Shown here piece after piece: positions 1 through 5,715 of a stretch of DNA of 11,144 bases. The notes under the pieces were generated by a model. That model saw only the letters and a program-made list of their open reading frames with translations. It had not been told where the DNA came from and did not search any database. Position numbers and translations under genes: made by a program. Source of the stretch: Treponema sp. Its GTDB lineage: Bacteria > Spirochaetota > Spirochaetia > Treponematales > Breznakiellaceae. The first letter of the stretch is position 1; every line of letters starts with the position of its first letter. The stretch covers positions 1 to 11,144 of the forward strand of contig WQWD01000052.1 in NCBI GenBank assembly GCA_009785545.1, read 5' to 3'.

Positions 1-5
1 CTTAC

Positions 6-11
6 TATAAA
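6..11 (+). promoter_or_regulatory. Possible -10 box for the structured RNA
   Basis: TATAAA lies five bases before the first base of the terminal stem of the GC-rich RNA-like segment, which is about where a sigma-70 -10 box would put the transcript start. Any -35 box would be outside the window. AT-rich DNA produces such matches by chance, so this only supports the proposed direction of the RNA. Confidence 0.3.
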
Positions 12-15
12 ATAA

Positions 16-240
16 GGATCAGGAGCGATGTCGGGTGATTGGTAGCACCGTCCTCCTGTTCGCGGTCTGCTGTCCGCTCGCTTTTAAACGAGCGGGTTAG
101 CAGCCGCACTTTGCTTTACGGCGGCCTGCTGGAATTAATCTGACACTCGAGGATCACGGCATTTTGCGCGTCCTCACGTCACCCTTCAACCTGCTGCCGG
201 CTCTCTGATCCCGTCAGATCAGGATACCAATCTTTCCTAA
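16..240 (+). ncRNA. Candidate structured non-coding RNA, family not recognised
   Basis: This stretch has no convincing reading frame. It is much richer in G and C than the DNA after it, as structured RNAs are in AT-rich genomes. GGATCAG-GAG (16-25) can pair with CTC-t-CTGATCC (201-211) to close the molecule. A long hairpin runs from GCGG near 62 to CCGC near 108, built from CTGCT/AGCAG and CCGCTCG/CGAGCGG. GAGGA (150-154) pairs with TCCTC (171-175). Several pairings exclude each other or make pseudoknots: GGTAGCA (41-47) with TGCTGCC (192-198), GGGTGA (33-38) with TCACCC (179-184), GATTGGTA (37-44) with TACCAATC (225-232), and CTGATC (205-210) with GATCAG (217-222). A T-rich run follows at 241-246. 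I found no signature of RNase P RNA, SRP RNA or tmRNA on either strand. A divergent 6S-like RNA, a riboswitch, or an unnamed class are all possible. Ends and strand are inferred. Confidence 0.5.
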
Positions 241-258
241 CTTTTTATATCATAGTAT

Positions 259-286
259 CTGACACTAAGCGTGACCTGTATATAAA
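259..286 (+). promoter_or_regulatory. Possible sigma-70 promoter P1 of the isoprenoid operon
   Basis: CTGACA (259-264) and TATAAA (281-286) are separated by 16 bases, giving an expected start near 293. It lies just after the T-run that ends the structured RNA and just before a 10-bp inverted repeat, where a repressor could act. The call rests on sequence match only. Confidence 0.4.
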
Positions 287-298
287 ATGGCGTTTGGA

Positions 299-324
299 AA
301 ATTGATATTTAATCATATCAATTT
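299..324 (+). promoter_or_regulatory. Perfect 10-bp inverted repeat, possible operator
   Basis: AAATTGATAT (299-308) and ATATCAATTT (315-324) are exact inverted copies separated by six bases. The repeat starts a few bases after the expected start of promoter P1. It could be an operator for a dimeric repressor or a weak AT-rich hairpin at the 5' end of the transcript. There is no T-tract, so a terminator is unlikely. No regulator gene is present in the window. Confidence 0.45.
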
Positions 325-351
325 ATTACTAGATTATAACGAGGGGAAAAC

Positions 352-393
352 ATGGAGATTTATCTAAAGATTGAAGGATGTTTTAAAATATAG
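352..393 (+). CDS. Possible 13-residue leader peptide
   Basis: A short frame reading MEIYLKIEGCFKI starts with ATG at 352, with GAGGGG (341-346) at good ribosome-binding distance. That is one of the better ribosome sites in this part of the window. The frame ends 131 bases before the IspH fusion start. It has no run of one amino acid such as classical attenuation peptides have, and no obvious terminator follows it. It could be a translated leader, a decayed gene start, or chance. The ribosome site is the only real support. Confidence 0.3.
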   Translation: MEIYLKIEGCFKI

Positions 394-429
394 CTTTGTT
401 GAATGAGGGAAGTATAATAGTTATAAATT

Positions 430-458
430 TTGAAGTAAATAGAATTGATTTTTATAAT
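430..458 (+). promoter_or_regulatory. Possible sigma-70 promoter P2 of the isoprenoid operon
   Basis: TTGAAG (430-435) and a perfect TATAAT (453-458) are separated by the ideal 17 bases. The expected start near 465 would leave an untranslated leader of about 60 bases before the IspH fusion. If used, it would argue against the in-frame TTG upstream being the protein start. The surrounding DNA is very AT-rich, so a chance match cannot be excluded. Confidence 0.45.
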
Positions 459-524
459 GTTATAAATTACACCTTGATGTTTATTATAAAGAATAATATA
501 CTTATTATCACAAAGGGAGATATT

Positions 525-2459
525 ATGATTGAAATTGTTAAACCATGCGGTTTTTGCGCAGGAGCAGAAAATGCTTTTAATAAAACCTTAGAAGCAATAG
601 AAAATGCTTCTTCAGATAAACGTGTCGTTTTATTCAAATGTATACTAAATAATCAAGATGCTGTAGATATCTTAGAATCTAAAGGGGGTGTGCAAATTGA
701 CGAAAAAGAGAATTTTAAACCAGATGATATAATTATTATCAGAGCGCATGGCGAAACTAAAGAAGCAATAAAATATCTTGACGAAAATGGCTTTAAATAT
801 ATTGATTGTACTTGTTGGAATGTAAAACGTATTCATGCAGCCATAGTTGAAAAATATAATGATGAGTATAAAATATTTATTGTTGGTGAAAAAAAAACGC
901 ATCCAGAAGTGATAGGTTCAAATGGCTGGTGTAATAATGAAGGTATTATAATTACAACAAAAGAAGATATTGACTCAATAAATAATTTGTCCTATGAAAA
1001 AATATTTGTTATCGCTCAAACTACTCTTGCAAGAGATAAATTTGAAAAATGGTCTGAGTTAATTAAAAATAAATTTATCGACTCTCTTGTAGAAATCAAA
1101 GATAGCTTATGCGATCTTCAGGAATATATTCAAAGCGCTTCAGTTGAATTAGCCAGACAATGCAAAACAATGATAGTAATAGGTGATAGAAACAGTGCGA
1201 ATACAGCAGAACTGTACAAAAAATGCAGTGCTGTCTGCTCTGATGTCCGCTGGATAGAATCAACTAAGTATTTTTATGATGAAATCATAAAAAAGAATTT
1301 TGATTTTTCTTCTAAAATAGGGATAACTGGTGGAGCATCAGCACCGATGGAAATAATCATAAAGTGCAAGCAATTATTGGTCTTCAAGAAATTCTATGAA
1401 GAGAAAAGAAAAATAATCTTAGAGAAAATACGGGTATACAATCAGATGTTAAAGCAAAATAATAATACTTTTATTCAGGATGCTATAGAACAATTCACAG
1501 CTATTGGAGAAAGTGAAAAGGCGAAACTTATTCGTGGCAGTTTAATCATGCTTGGTTACAAAATAGCACAAGGACAAAACGAAAACTACAGCCTTGACTT
1601 GGCAGCCGCTTATGAACTCTTTGAAACTTCAATATTAGCTCATGATGATGTATTTGACAAAGCCCACAAACGGCGGGATATAACCACAATACATGAAAAA
1701 ACAAGAGAAAAATATTTTGCCGAACATAAAGACAAAGATAAATTGATATGTTTCAACGCCAAAAGTATAGCGATTTGTGTTGGGGATTTAGGGTTTTATT
1801 TTGTGAATCAAATTATTTTGGATGCATATCAAAATGATAAAAATCTAGTTTCTGTATTGAAGTATTATAACAACATAGTTATAACGACAATAAAAGGTGA
1901 ACTTCTGGATATTGTGCTTCCATTGGAGGAACAATTAGATATAAATCATGGAAAAAATCTTGAAGACTGCGTTTTAGAAATTGATAAGACAAAAACTGCT
2001 CAATATTCTACCATAGGTCCTTTTTGCTTGGGATTAACTCTCGGTGGCGCAGATGAATCCGAACTGAAAATATTTGAAGAACTATTTGAATATTTGGGTA
2101 TTGCTTTTCAAATTAAAGATGATTATCTTAATATATATGGTGAAATAGAACAGGGTAAACCTCTTTACAATGATATTTCTGAATATAAGATGACACTTTT
2201 CTATTCGGAAGTATGTAAAAAGGATGAGTATAAAAAACAACTCTTAAATTATTACGGTAAGGAGAGCCTATCTGAAGAAGACAATATTGCCGTAAAAGAC
2301 ATTTTTGAAAAGTCAGGCGCAAAAGAAAAAATTGAAATGATAATGAAAGAATACTTTGAAAAATGTCGTGTTTTATTAAATAATATTACATTTAAAAATG
2401 AAGAAGACAGAGATATTTTGTTTGGATTTGTAAATTATCTTGAGTTGCGTTCTCGATAA
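525..2459 (+). CDS. ispH: IspH (HMBPP reductase) fused to a trans-polyprenyl diphosphate synthase
   Basis: The 644-residue protein joins two enzymes. Residues 1 to about 285 are IspH, the [4Fe-4S] enzyme that reduces HMBPP to IPP and DMAPP. Cluster cysteines are C11 (GFCAG), C97 (DCTC) and C196 (SLCD). Also visible are AHG at 74-76, THPEVIG at 125-131 with the catalytic-type glutamate E128, QTTL at 165-168, and GASAP at 270-274. Residues from about 310 to 640 are a trans-isoprenyl diphosphate synthase, which adds IPP units to an allylic primer. The first Asp-rich motif is DDVFD (374-378), followed by RR (383-384). The second is DDYLN (532-536), where Asn replaces the usual last Asp. The histidine equivalent to E. 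coli H41 appears to be N42. ATG 525 was chosen because it follows AAAGGGAGA (512-520) and begins exactly at the conserved IspH N-terminus; the frame stays open upstream to a TTG at 396, but without a ribosome site. The cis-prenyltransferase gene follows 28 bases later. Product chain length cannot be read from sequence. Confidence 0.92.
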   Translation: MIEIVKPCGFCAGAENAFNKTLEAIENASSDKRVVLFKCILNNQDAVDILESKGGVQIDEKENFKPDDIIIIRAHGETKEAIKYLDENGFKYIDCTCWNVKRIHAAIVEKYNDEYKIFIVGEKKTHPEVIGSNGWCNNEGIIITTKEDIDSINNLSYEKIFVIAQTTLARDKFEKWSELIKNKFIDSLVEIKDSLCDLQEYIQSASVELARQCKTMIVIGDRNSANTAELYKKCSAVCSDVRWIESTKYFYDEIIKKNFDFSSKIGITGGASAPMEIIIKCKQLLVFKKFYEEKRKIILEKIRVYNQMLKQNNNTFIQDAIEQFTAIGESEKAKLIRGSLIMLGYKIAQGQNENYSLDLAAAYELFETSILAHDDVFDKAHKRRDITTIHEKTREKYFAEHKDKDKLICFNAKSIAICVGDLGFYFVNQIILDAYQNDKNLVSVLKYYNNIVITTIKGELLDIVLPLEEQLDINHGKNLEDCVLEIDKTKTAQYSTIGPFCLGLTLGGADESELKIFEELFEYLGIAFQIKDDYLNIYGEIEQGKPLYNDISEYKMTLFYSEVCKKDEYKKQLLNYYGKESLSEEDNIAVKDIFEKSGAKEKIEMIMKEYFEKCRVLLNNITFKNEEDRDILFGFVNYLELRSR

Positions 2460-2487
2460 TTATTTTAATCAAGAAGGAGTTACGGTT

Positions 2488-3213
2488 ATGGCAGAAAAAA
2501 ATGAATTAATTCATCTAGGTGTAATCATGGATGGAAACAGACGATGGGCAAAAAGCCATTATCTTAAATCTGTGGTAGAAGGACATAAAATTGGCGCAAA
2601 GCGTTTTATGGATTTGTGTTCTTGGTGTATTGATGAAAATATACCTAATGTAACCGTTTATGCTTTTTCAACCGAAAATTGGAATCGATCGGACGAAGAA
2701 GTGCAAGGCATATTCAAACTTTTAGAATATTTTTTTGAAACTGAAATTGATAGTTGCATCAAAAATGGAGTTAGGCTGCGCATAATGGGTGACAGAATGC
2801 GCTTATCTGAAAACACACAAAAAATCATAACTAATGCGGAAATACAAACAAAAGAATGCAAAAAGTTAAATGCACAGATAGCATTTAACTATGGTGGTCG
2901 CGATGAAATTTTTAGGGCTGCAAAAACTCTTTTTAAAAAAGTACAAAACGGCATAATCCAGTTTGAAAATTTATCTTTTAAAGATTTTGAGAAAGAATTT
3001 GAAAAATGTCTTGATACGTCTGGACTTCCCATGATAGATCTTATTATTCGTACCGGAGCTGGAGGCAGAAAACGAACAAGCGGCTTTTTCCCTTGGCAGA
3101 CAGTTTATGCTGAACTTGATTTTCTCGATGTATTGTGGCCTGATTTTTCGAAAGATAATTTAAGAGATGCTATTTCTTTGTACAAAGGCGTAGAGAGAAA
3201 ATTTGGTAGTTAG
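2488..3213 (+). CDS. uppS: Cis-prenyltransferase (UppS family) with an altered active-site loop
   Basis: At 241 residues it is close to the usual length for undecaprenyl diphosphate synthases, cytosolic enzymes that extend an allylic diphosphate with IPP in cis, typically to make the lipid carrier for peptidoglycan. Family blocks are clear: GVIMDGNRRWAK (11-22) with catalytic D15, YAFSTENW (58-65), NYGGRDE (134-140), IIRTG (186-190) and WQTVYAEL...DVLWPDF (203-220) with E209. The loop after RTG is unusual. E. coli has RTGGE-x-R-x-SNF; here it reads RTGAGGRKRTSGF, two residues longer, without the Glu and with Gly for Asn. Activity or chain length may differ from standard UppS. The start at 2488 has AAGGAG (2474-2479) at ideal spacing; an in-frame ATG at 2440, inside the previous gene, does not. 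It sits between the fused polyprenyl synthase, which could supply its primer, and a small membrane protein gene. I am sure of the family, less of the product. Confidence 0.92.
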   Translation: MAEKNELIHLGVIMDGNRRWAKSHYLKSVVEGHKIGAKRFMDLCSWCIDENIPNVTVYAFSTENWNRSDEEVQGIFKLLEYFFETEIDSCIKNGVRLRIMGDRMRLSENTQKIITNAEIQTKECKKLNAQIAFNYGGRDEIFRAAKTLFKKVQNGIIQFENLSFKDFEKEFEKCLDTSGLPMIDLIIRTGAGGRKRTSGFFPWQTVYAELDFLDVLWPDFSKDNLRDAISLYKGVERKFGS

Positions 3214-3246
3214 TTGAGAGATTATAATAACAAAGGAGAATATGTC

Positions 3247-3823
3247 ATGAAAATTCCATTGCTTGTACTAAGAAATTTTTTTTATCGTATATACGACAGC
3301 ATGGGTATTTATTACAGCATTTGATATGTTTGGAATATCACCTTCCAACAATCATAGCGGATTAGTTCAGTTTGCTCATATTTCTATATCTTTTATTTTA
3401 GCATTTATCGTTTCTTTAGATGATATTATAATAACTGTCAAAAGCAGAGTAAATGTAACAAAAAATCATTTTGAAGGAGAATGGAAATCAGAAATATTTG
3501 ATATGCATGATACGAAAGAAGAAAAAATAATAAAAAGTGATATCTGGGATGTTGAAATTACAGATAATAAAATGTCTGGTAAAATAAAAAGAATATTACC
3601 TGAAGATGACATGACAAGGAAATGGATTTTTACTGGCTATCTTGTTAATGATGAGATGCATGTGGCATTTACTCAAACAGTTCAAACAGGACGTAGTCGT
3701 GGGTGCGCATTATTAAAAAAATCAAGTAATCAAGATAGTGTTTTTAGTGATAAATATTTCAAATTTAATGATAATAGGACTCTTGAAGAAGCAAAGATTA
3801 AACTGATTATGATAAAAAACTAA
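3247..3823 (+). pseudogene. Two-helix membrane protein with soluble C-terminal domain, frameshifted at a T8 run
   Basis: AAAGGAG (3232-3238) precedes ATG 3247, but that frame stops at 3322-3324 after 25 codons. The rest of the gene lies in another frame, open to 3823. Removing one T from the run of eight at 3276-3283 joins both into a 191-residue protein. The joined protein makes sense. It has a hydrophobic helix at about 11-25, a short polar loop, a second helix at about 43-57, then about 130 residues of polar, strand-rich sequence starting with FEGEW (75-79), a pattern seen at the start of some lipocalin-like barrels. It is probably anchored in the inner membrane with a soluble barrel-like domain. 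I do not recognise the family. The layout (two helices plus a beta-rich domain, about 190 residues) recalls the Cap15 effectors of CBASS defence systems, but no nucleotidyltransferase is nearby. The shift may be a true mutation, phase variation or slippage, or a sequencing error. Confidence 0.72.
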
Positions 3824-3834
3824 CTTAATTTAAT

Positions 3835-4902
3835 TTAGCTATTATCTATATGCTTTCTGATCATTTTTTCAAGTTCGAGCACGGCGTTCGAATTACTAAT
3901 TGAATGTGATTTTTTCCCCCCGATATAAATATCACTTTTGCCAGTGTTAAGGTCTATGCCAATCAAACCTATATCCGAATCTGCAACTTCACCCTTCCCA
4001 TTGACAATACAACCCATTACGGCTACGCGGATTGGCTTGGTAATGTCAGTGCATCGACGTTCCAGTTCATTTGCAACGGCTATAATATCAATTCCACGTC
4101 TGGCGCAAGTTGGGCAAGATATGATATCTAATCCACGGCTGCGGAGTTTTAATGCCTTTAATATATCCCAGCCGACTTTGACTTCTTCTACGGGGTCTTC
4201 GGACAAAGAAACACGAATGGTATCACCAATTCCCTGTAATAATAAATGTCCAATTCCTATGGCATTTTTTACTGAGCCTGCGCGCATTGTTCCGGCCTCT
4301 GTTATTCCAACATGCAGAGGGTATTCGATAAGTTTTGCGATTTTTTCATATGCCTCTATAGTCATCAATGTATTTGATGATTTTAATGAGAGCTTAATTT
4401 CATAAAAATTATGATTTTCCAGCATTTTTATTTGATTGATTGCACTTACAACCATAGCATCAGCGCATGGTTCTCCATATTTATTAAGTAAGTCTTGTTC
4501 TAATGAACCGGCATTGATTCCAATGCGAATAGGGCATTTGTTTGCTTTGCAAGCATCCACAATTTTAGCAATACCCGCTTCAGACCCAATATTACCCGGA
4601 TTTATACGAACGCAAGCTGCACCTGCGTCTGCCGAAAGCACTCCCATTCCTTGATCATAATGAATATCGGCGACTAACGGTACAGGAGATTTTTTTACCA
4701 CTGTTTCAAACCCACGTATGGCTTTTTCGTTCGGAACAGAAATGCGAACTATATCAGCACCTGTATTTGCTAGTTCCATAACTTGAGCTAACGTTGACTC
4801 CGCATTTGAAGTATCGGTATTGGTCATGGATTGAATACTTATAGGCGCACCTCCCCCAACTGCTACATTACCGACAAAAATTTGTTTTGTTACTTTTGAC
4901 AT
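3835..4902 (-). CDS. ispG: IspG, HMBPP synthase (flavodoxin/ferredoxin-dependent)
   Basis: IspG (GcpE) converts methylerythritol cyclodiphosphate to HMBPP, the substrate of IspH, using a [4Fe-4S] cluster in the cytosol. The 355-residue protein matches the bacterial two-part form: an N-terminal TIM barrel (IQSMTNTDT at 23-31, ADIHYD at 78-83, VRINPGNIG at 98-106) and a C-terminal cluster domain. Cluster cysteines are C263 and C266 (SCPTC) and C298 (GCIVNG), with the expected Glu at 305. The usual NGPGE reads NGKGE here. I chose the ATG at 4902 over one three codons upstream because AAGAGG (complement of 4913-4918) is ten bases from the former and one from the latter. The gene converges on the frameshifted membrane gene with an 11-bp gap and diverges from the toxin gene. 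IspG and IspH act in sequence, so their closeness looks functional although they are on opposite strands. Confidence 0.96.
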   Translation of the reverse strand: MSKVTKQIFVGNVAVGGGAPISIQSMTNTDTSNAESTLAQVMELANTGADIVRISVPNEKAIRGFETVVKKSPVPLVADIHYDQGMGVLSADAGAACVRINPGNIGSEAGIAKIVDACKANKCPIRIGINAGSLEQDLLNKYGEPCADAMVVSAINQIKMLENHNFYEIKLSLKSSNTLMTIEAYEKIAKLIEYPLHVGITEAGTMRAGSVKNAIGIGHLLLQGIGDTIRVSLSEDPVEEVKVGWDILKALKLRSRGLDIISCPTCARRGIDIIAVANELERRCTDITKPIRVAVMGCIVNGKGEVADSDIGLIGIDLNTGKSDIYIGGKKSHSISNSNAVLELEKMIRKHIDNS

Positions 4903-4924
4903 AAAAAACATACCTCTTGTAGAA

Positions 4925-4954
4925 AGTATATATTATATATTAAGAAATATACAA
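4925..4954 (-). promoter_or_regulatory. Possible ispG promoter
   Basis: On the minus strand, TTGTAT (4949-4954) and TATACT (4925-4930) are 18 bases apart, just upstream of the ispG ribosome site. Other TATAAT-like hexamers overlap in the same AT-rich run, so the exact boxes are uncertain. Confidence 0.35.
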
Positions 4955-4997
4955 GTAGATCCGTGCAAGCCTTTGTCGCCGTATTTTAAAACACACC

Positions 4998-5026
4998 TTG
5001 AAAAGCGCCCTGTTCAATGTTATATT
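4998..5026 (+). promoter_or_regulatory. Possible promoter of the brnT toxin operon
   Basis: TTGAAA (4998-5003) and TATATT (5021-5026) have an ideal 17-base spacer. The expected start near 5033 would fall on the ribosome site AGAGGG (5033-5038), so the untranslated leader would be very short. Toxin-antitoxin promoters are often autorepressed by the complex, but I see no strong operator palindrome here. Confidence 0.42.
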
Positions 5027-5043
5027 TATTGTAGAGGGTAGCG

Positions 5044-5367
5044 ATGAATCCCGATGAGGTTATCTACAGAGGAAAGTATGTTTGGCATCGTCTAAAAAAC
5101 GAGAAAAACAAAAAAGAACATGAAGGGCTTAGCTTTGAGGAAGCCATCGGTGTATTTGACGATCCATTTTCTGTGGAGGAATACGATATTGACAATTCCA
5201 TCACAGAAGATCGCTATAATTTGACGGGAAACATTGGCGGAAAATGGATCGTAGTTACGGTTACTTCAACTCCGCGCGGCGAATTGATACGGATTATTTC
5301 CGCACGGAAGGCAGATTCTTTTGAGAAGGAGGCTTATTATGACAACATCAGAAAAACCGTTGGATAA
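5044..5367 (+). CDS. brnT: BrnT-family ribonuclease toxin
   Basis: BrnT toxins (formerly DUF497) are small RelE-like ribonucleases that cut RNA and stall translation, kept in check by a partner antitoxin encoded downstream. The 107-residue protein shows the family pattern: a Trp/His-containing N-terminus and K-rich stretch with KKEHEGLSFEEA (23-34), then VFDDPFS (37-43), ERY-like DRYNLTGNIGGKWIVV (56-71), and the C-terminal IRIISARKAD block that carries the family's conserved arginine. The usual opening Phe-Glu-Trp-Asp is changed to YVWHRLKNE, and the protein is slightly longer than many BrnTs at the N-terminus. AGAGGG precedes the ATG by five bases. The downstream small gene overlaps its end by 29 bases, the layout of a toxin-antitoxin pair. 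It diverges from ispG. I am confident of the family; activity is not shown. Confidence 0.85.
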   Translation: MNPDEVIYRGKYVWHRLKNEKNKKEHEGLSFEEAIGVFDDPFSVEEYDIDNSITEDRYNLTGNIGGKWIVVTVTSTPRGELIRIISARKADSFEKEAYYDNIRKTVG

Positions 5368-5539
5368 GACGAGCGAGATTGTCAAAAACGGGCGTGTGTT
5401 CAGACCAGTTTACAAGCATCTTCTGGACAATATGCCAAAGGACTTAGTGCAGGAAATGGCACGTCGCCGCTTGGAAGAACTCGATTCTATAGCGGATGGT
5501 GCAACGGAACCCAAATTACAAACCTTGACAATAAGTTAG
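5339..5539 (+). CDS. Small protein in antitoxin position, not a recognisable BrnA
   Basis: The 66-residue protein starts at ATG 5339, with GAGAAGGAGG (5322-5331) upstream and the first 29 bases inside brnT. The overlap and ribosome site argue for co-translation, and the position is that of the BrnA antitoxin. The sequence is highly charged, with a predicted helical middle (NMPKDLVQEMARRRLEELD, about 31-49), preceded by KNGRVFRPVYKHLL and followed by a short polar tail. BrnA proteins are usually longer and have a recognisable ribbon-helix-helix; I cannot make that out here. It may be a divergent or shortened antitoxin, or a different antitoxin type that took over. An in-frame ATG six codons upstream lacks a suitable ribosome site. 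Confidence 0.65.
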   Translation: MTTSEKPLDKTSEIVKNGRVFRPVYKHLLDNMPKDLVQEMARRRLEELDSIADGATEPKLQTLTIS

Positions 5540-5546
5540 AGATTCC

Positions 5547-5563
5547 AAAGCTTCCGTAGCTTT
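5547..5563 (+). terminator. Small hairpin after the toxin-antitoxin pair
   Basis: AAAGCT (5547-5552) and AGCTTT (5558-5563) form a perfect six-pair stem with a five-base loop, eight bases after the second gene's stop. No T-tract follows, so it is at best a weak terminator or an mRNA-protecting hairpin. Confidence 0.3.
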
Positions 5564-5569
5564 ATAGGT

Positions 5570-5682
5570 AATTGCAAAACTTCAGTTTTTGCAATTGTTT
5601 CTTTAAAAAAGGCAATTTTGTAGCCCTTTGGGCGAAAAATTGCAGAGCCTCTGCAAAACTAACCGAGTTTTGCAAGAAGCTC
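5570..5682 (+). repeat. Three-hairpin intergenic repeat, copy 1
   Basis: This 113-bp unit folds into three consecutive hairpins. Hairpin A spans 5570-5596 (AATTGCAAAAC, loop TTCA, GTTTTTGCAATT). Hairpin B spans 5612-5643 (GCAATTTT with AAAAATTGC, inner GCCC-TTT-GGGC). Hairpin C spans 5645-5682 (GAGCCTC and GCAAAACT around AACCG, then AGTTTTGC and GAAGCTC). Copy 2 at 7895-8010 has the same order and spacing. The copies share CAAAACTTCAGTTTT and ACCGAGTTTTGCAAGA nearly unchanged, while other stem bases differ on both sides of the pair. It fills the gap between the toxin-antitoxin pair and the phosphofructokinase gene. It may act as a transcript-end structure or belong to a REP/MITE-like family. 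No transposase is nearby. Confidence 0.82.
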
Positions 5683-5715
5683 AATATACTTGCTCAACAA
5701 TAGGAGACATCAAAA

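Noticed and set aside
37..50. tRNA D-arm-like GATTGGTAGCACC
   Set aside because: There is no acceptor stem, anticodon arm or TTCGA arm at tRNA distances.
175..232. TPP riboswitch-like string (ACCCTT.AACCTG and GATCAGGATACC)
   Set aside because: The order is wrong, the CTGAGA core is missing, and no thiamine gene follows. The likeness is short and probably chance.
16..240. RNase P, SRP or tmRNA gene, or an integron attC site
   Set aside because: Neither strand shows the RNase P conserved blocks, the SRP GGAAG...AGCC loop, a tmRNA tRNA-like end and tag, or paired integron core sites.
396..524. In-frame upstream extension of the IspH fusion from a TTG at 396 (43 extra residues)
   Set aside because: It has no ribosome site and spans a promoter-like pair at 430-458, while the ATG at 525 has a strong ribosome site and begins exactly at the conserved IspH N-terminus.
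2440..2487. Earlier ATG for the cis-prenyltransferase, overlapping the previous gene
   Set aside because: It has no ribosome site, and the family's conserved region starts after the ATG at 2488, which has AAGGAG at ideal spacing.
3938..4654. Plus-strand frames opposite ispG (155 and 72 codons)
   Set aside because: They mirror ispG, which has every family motif; no independent support.
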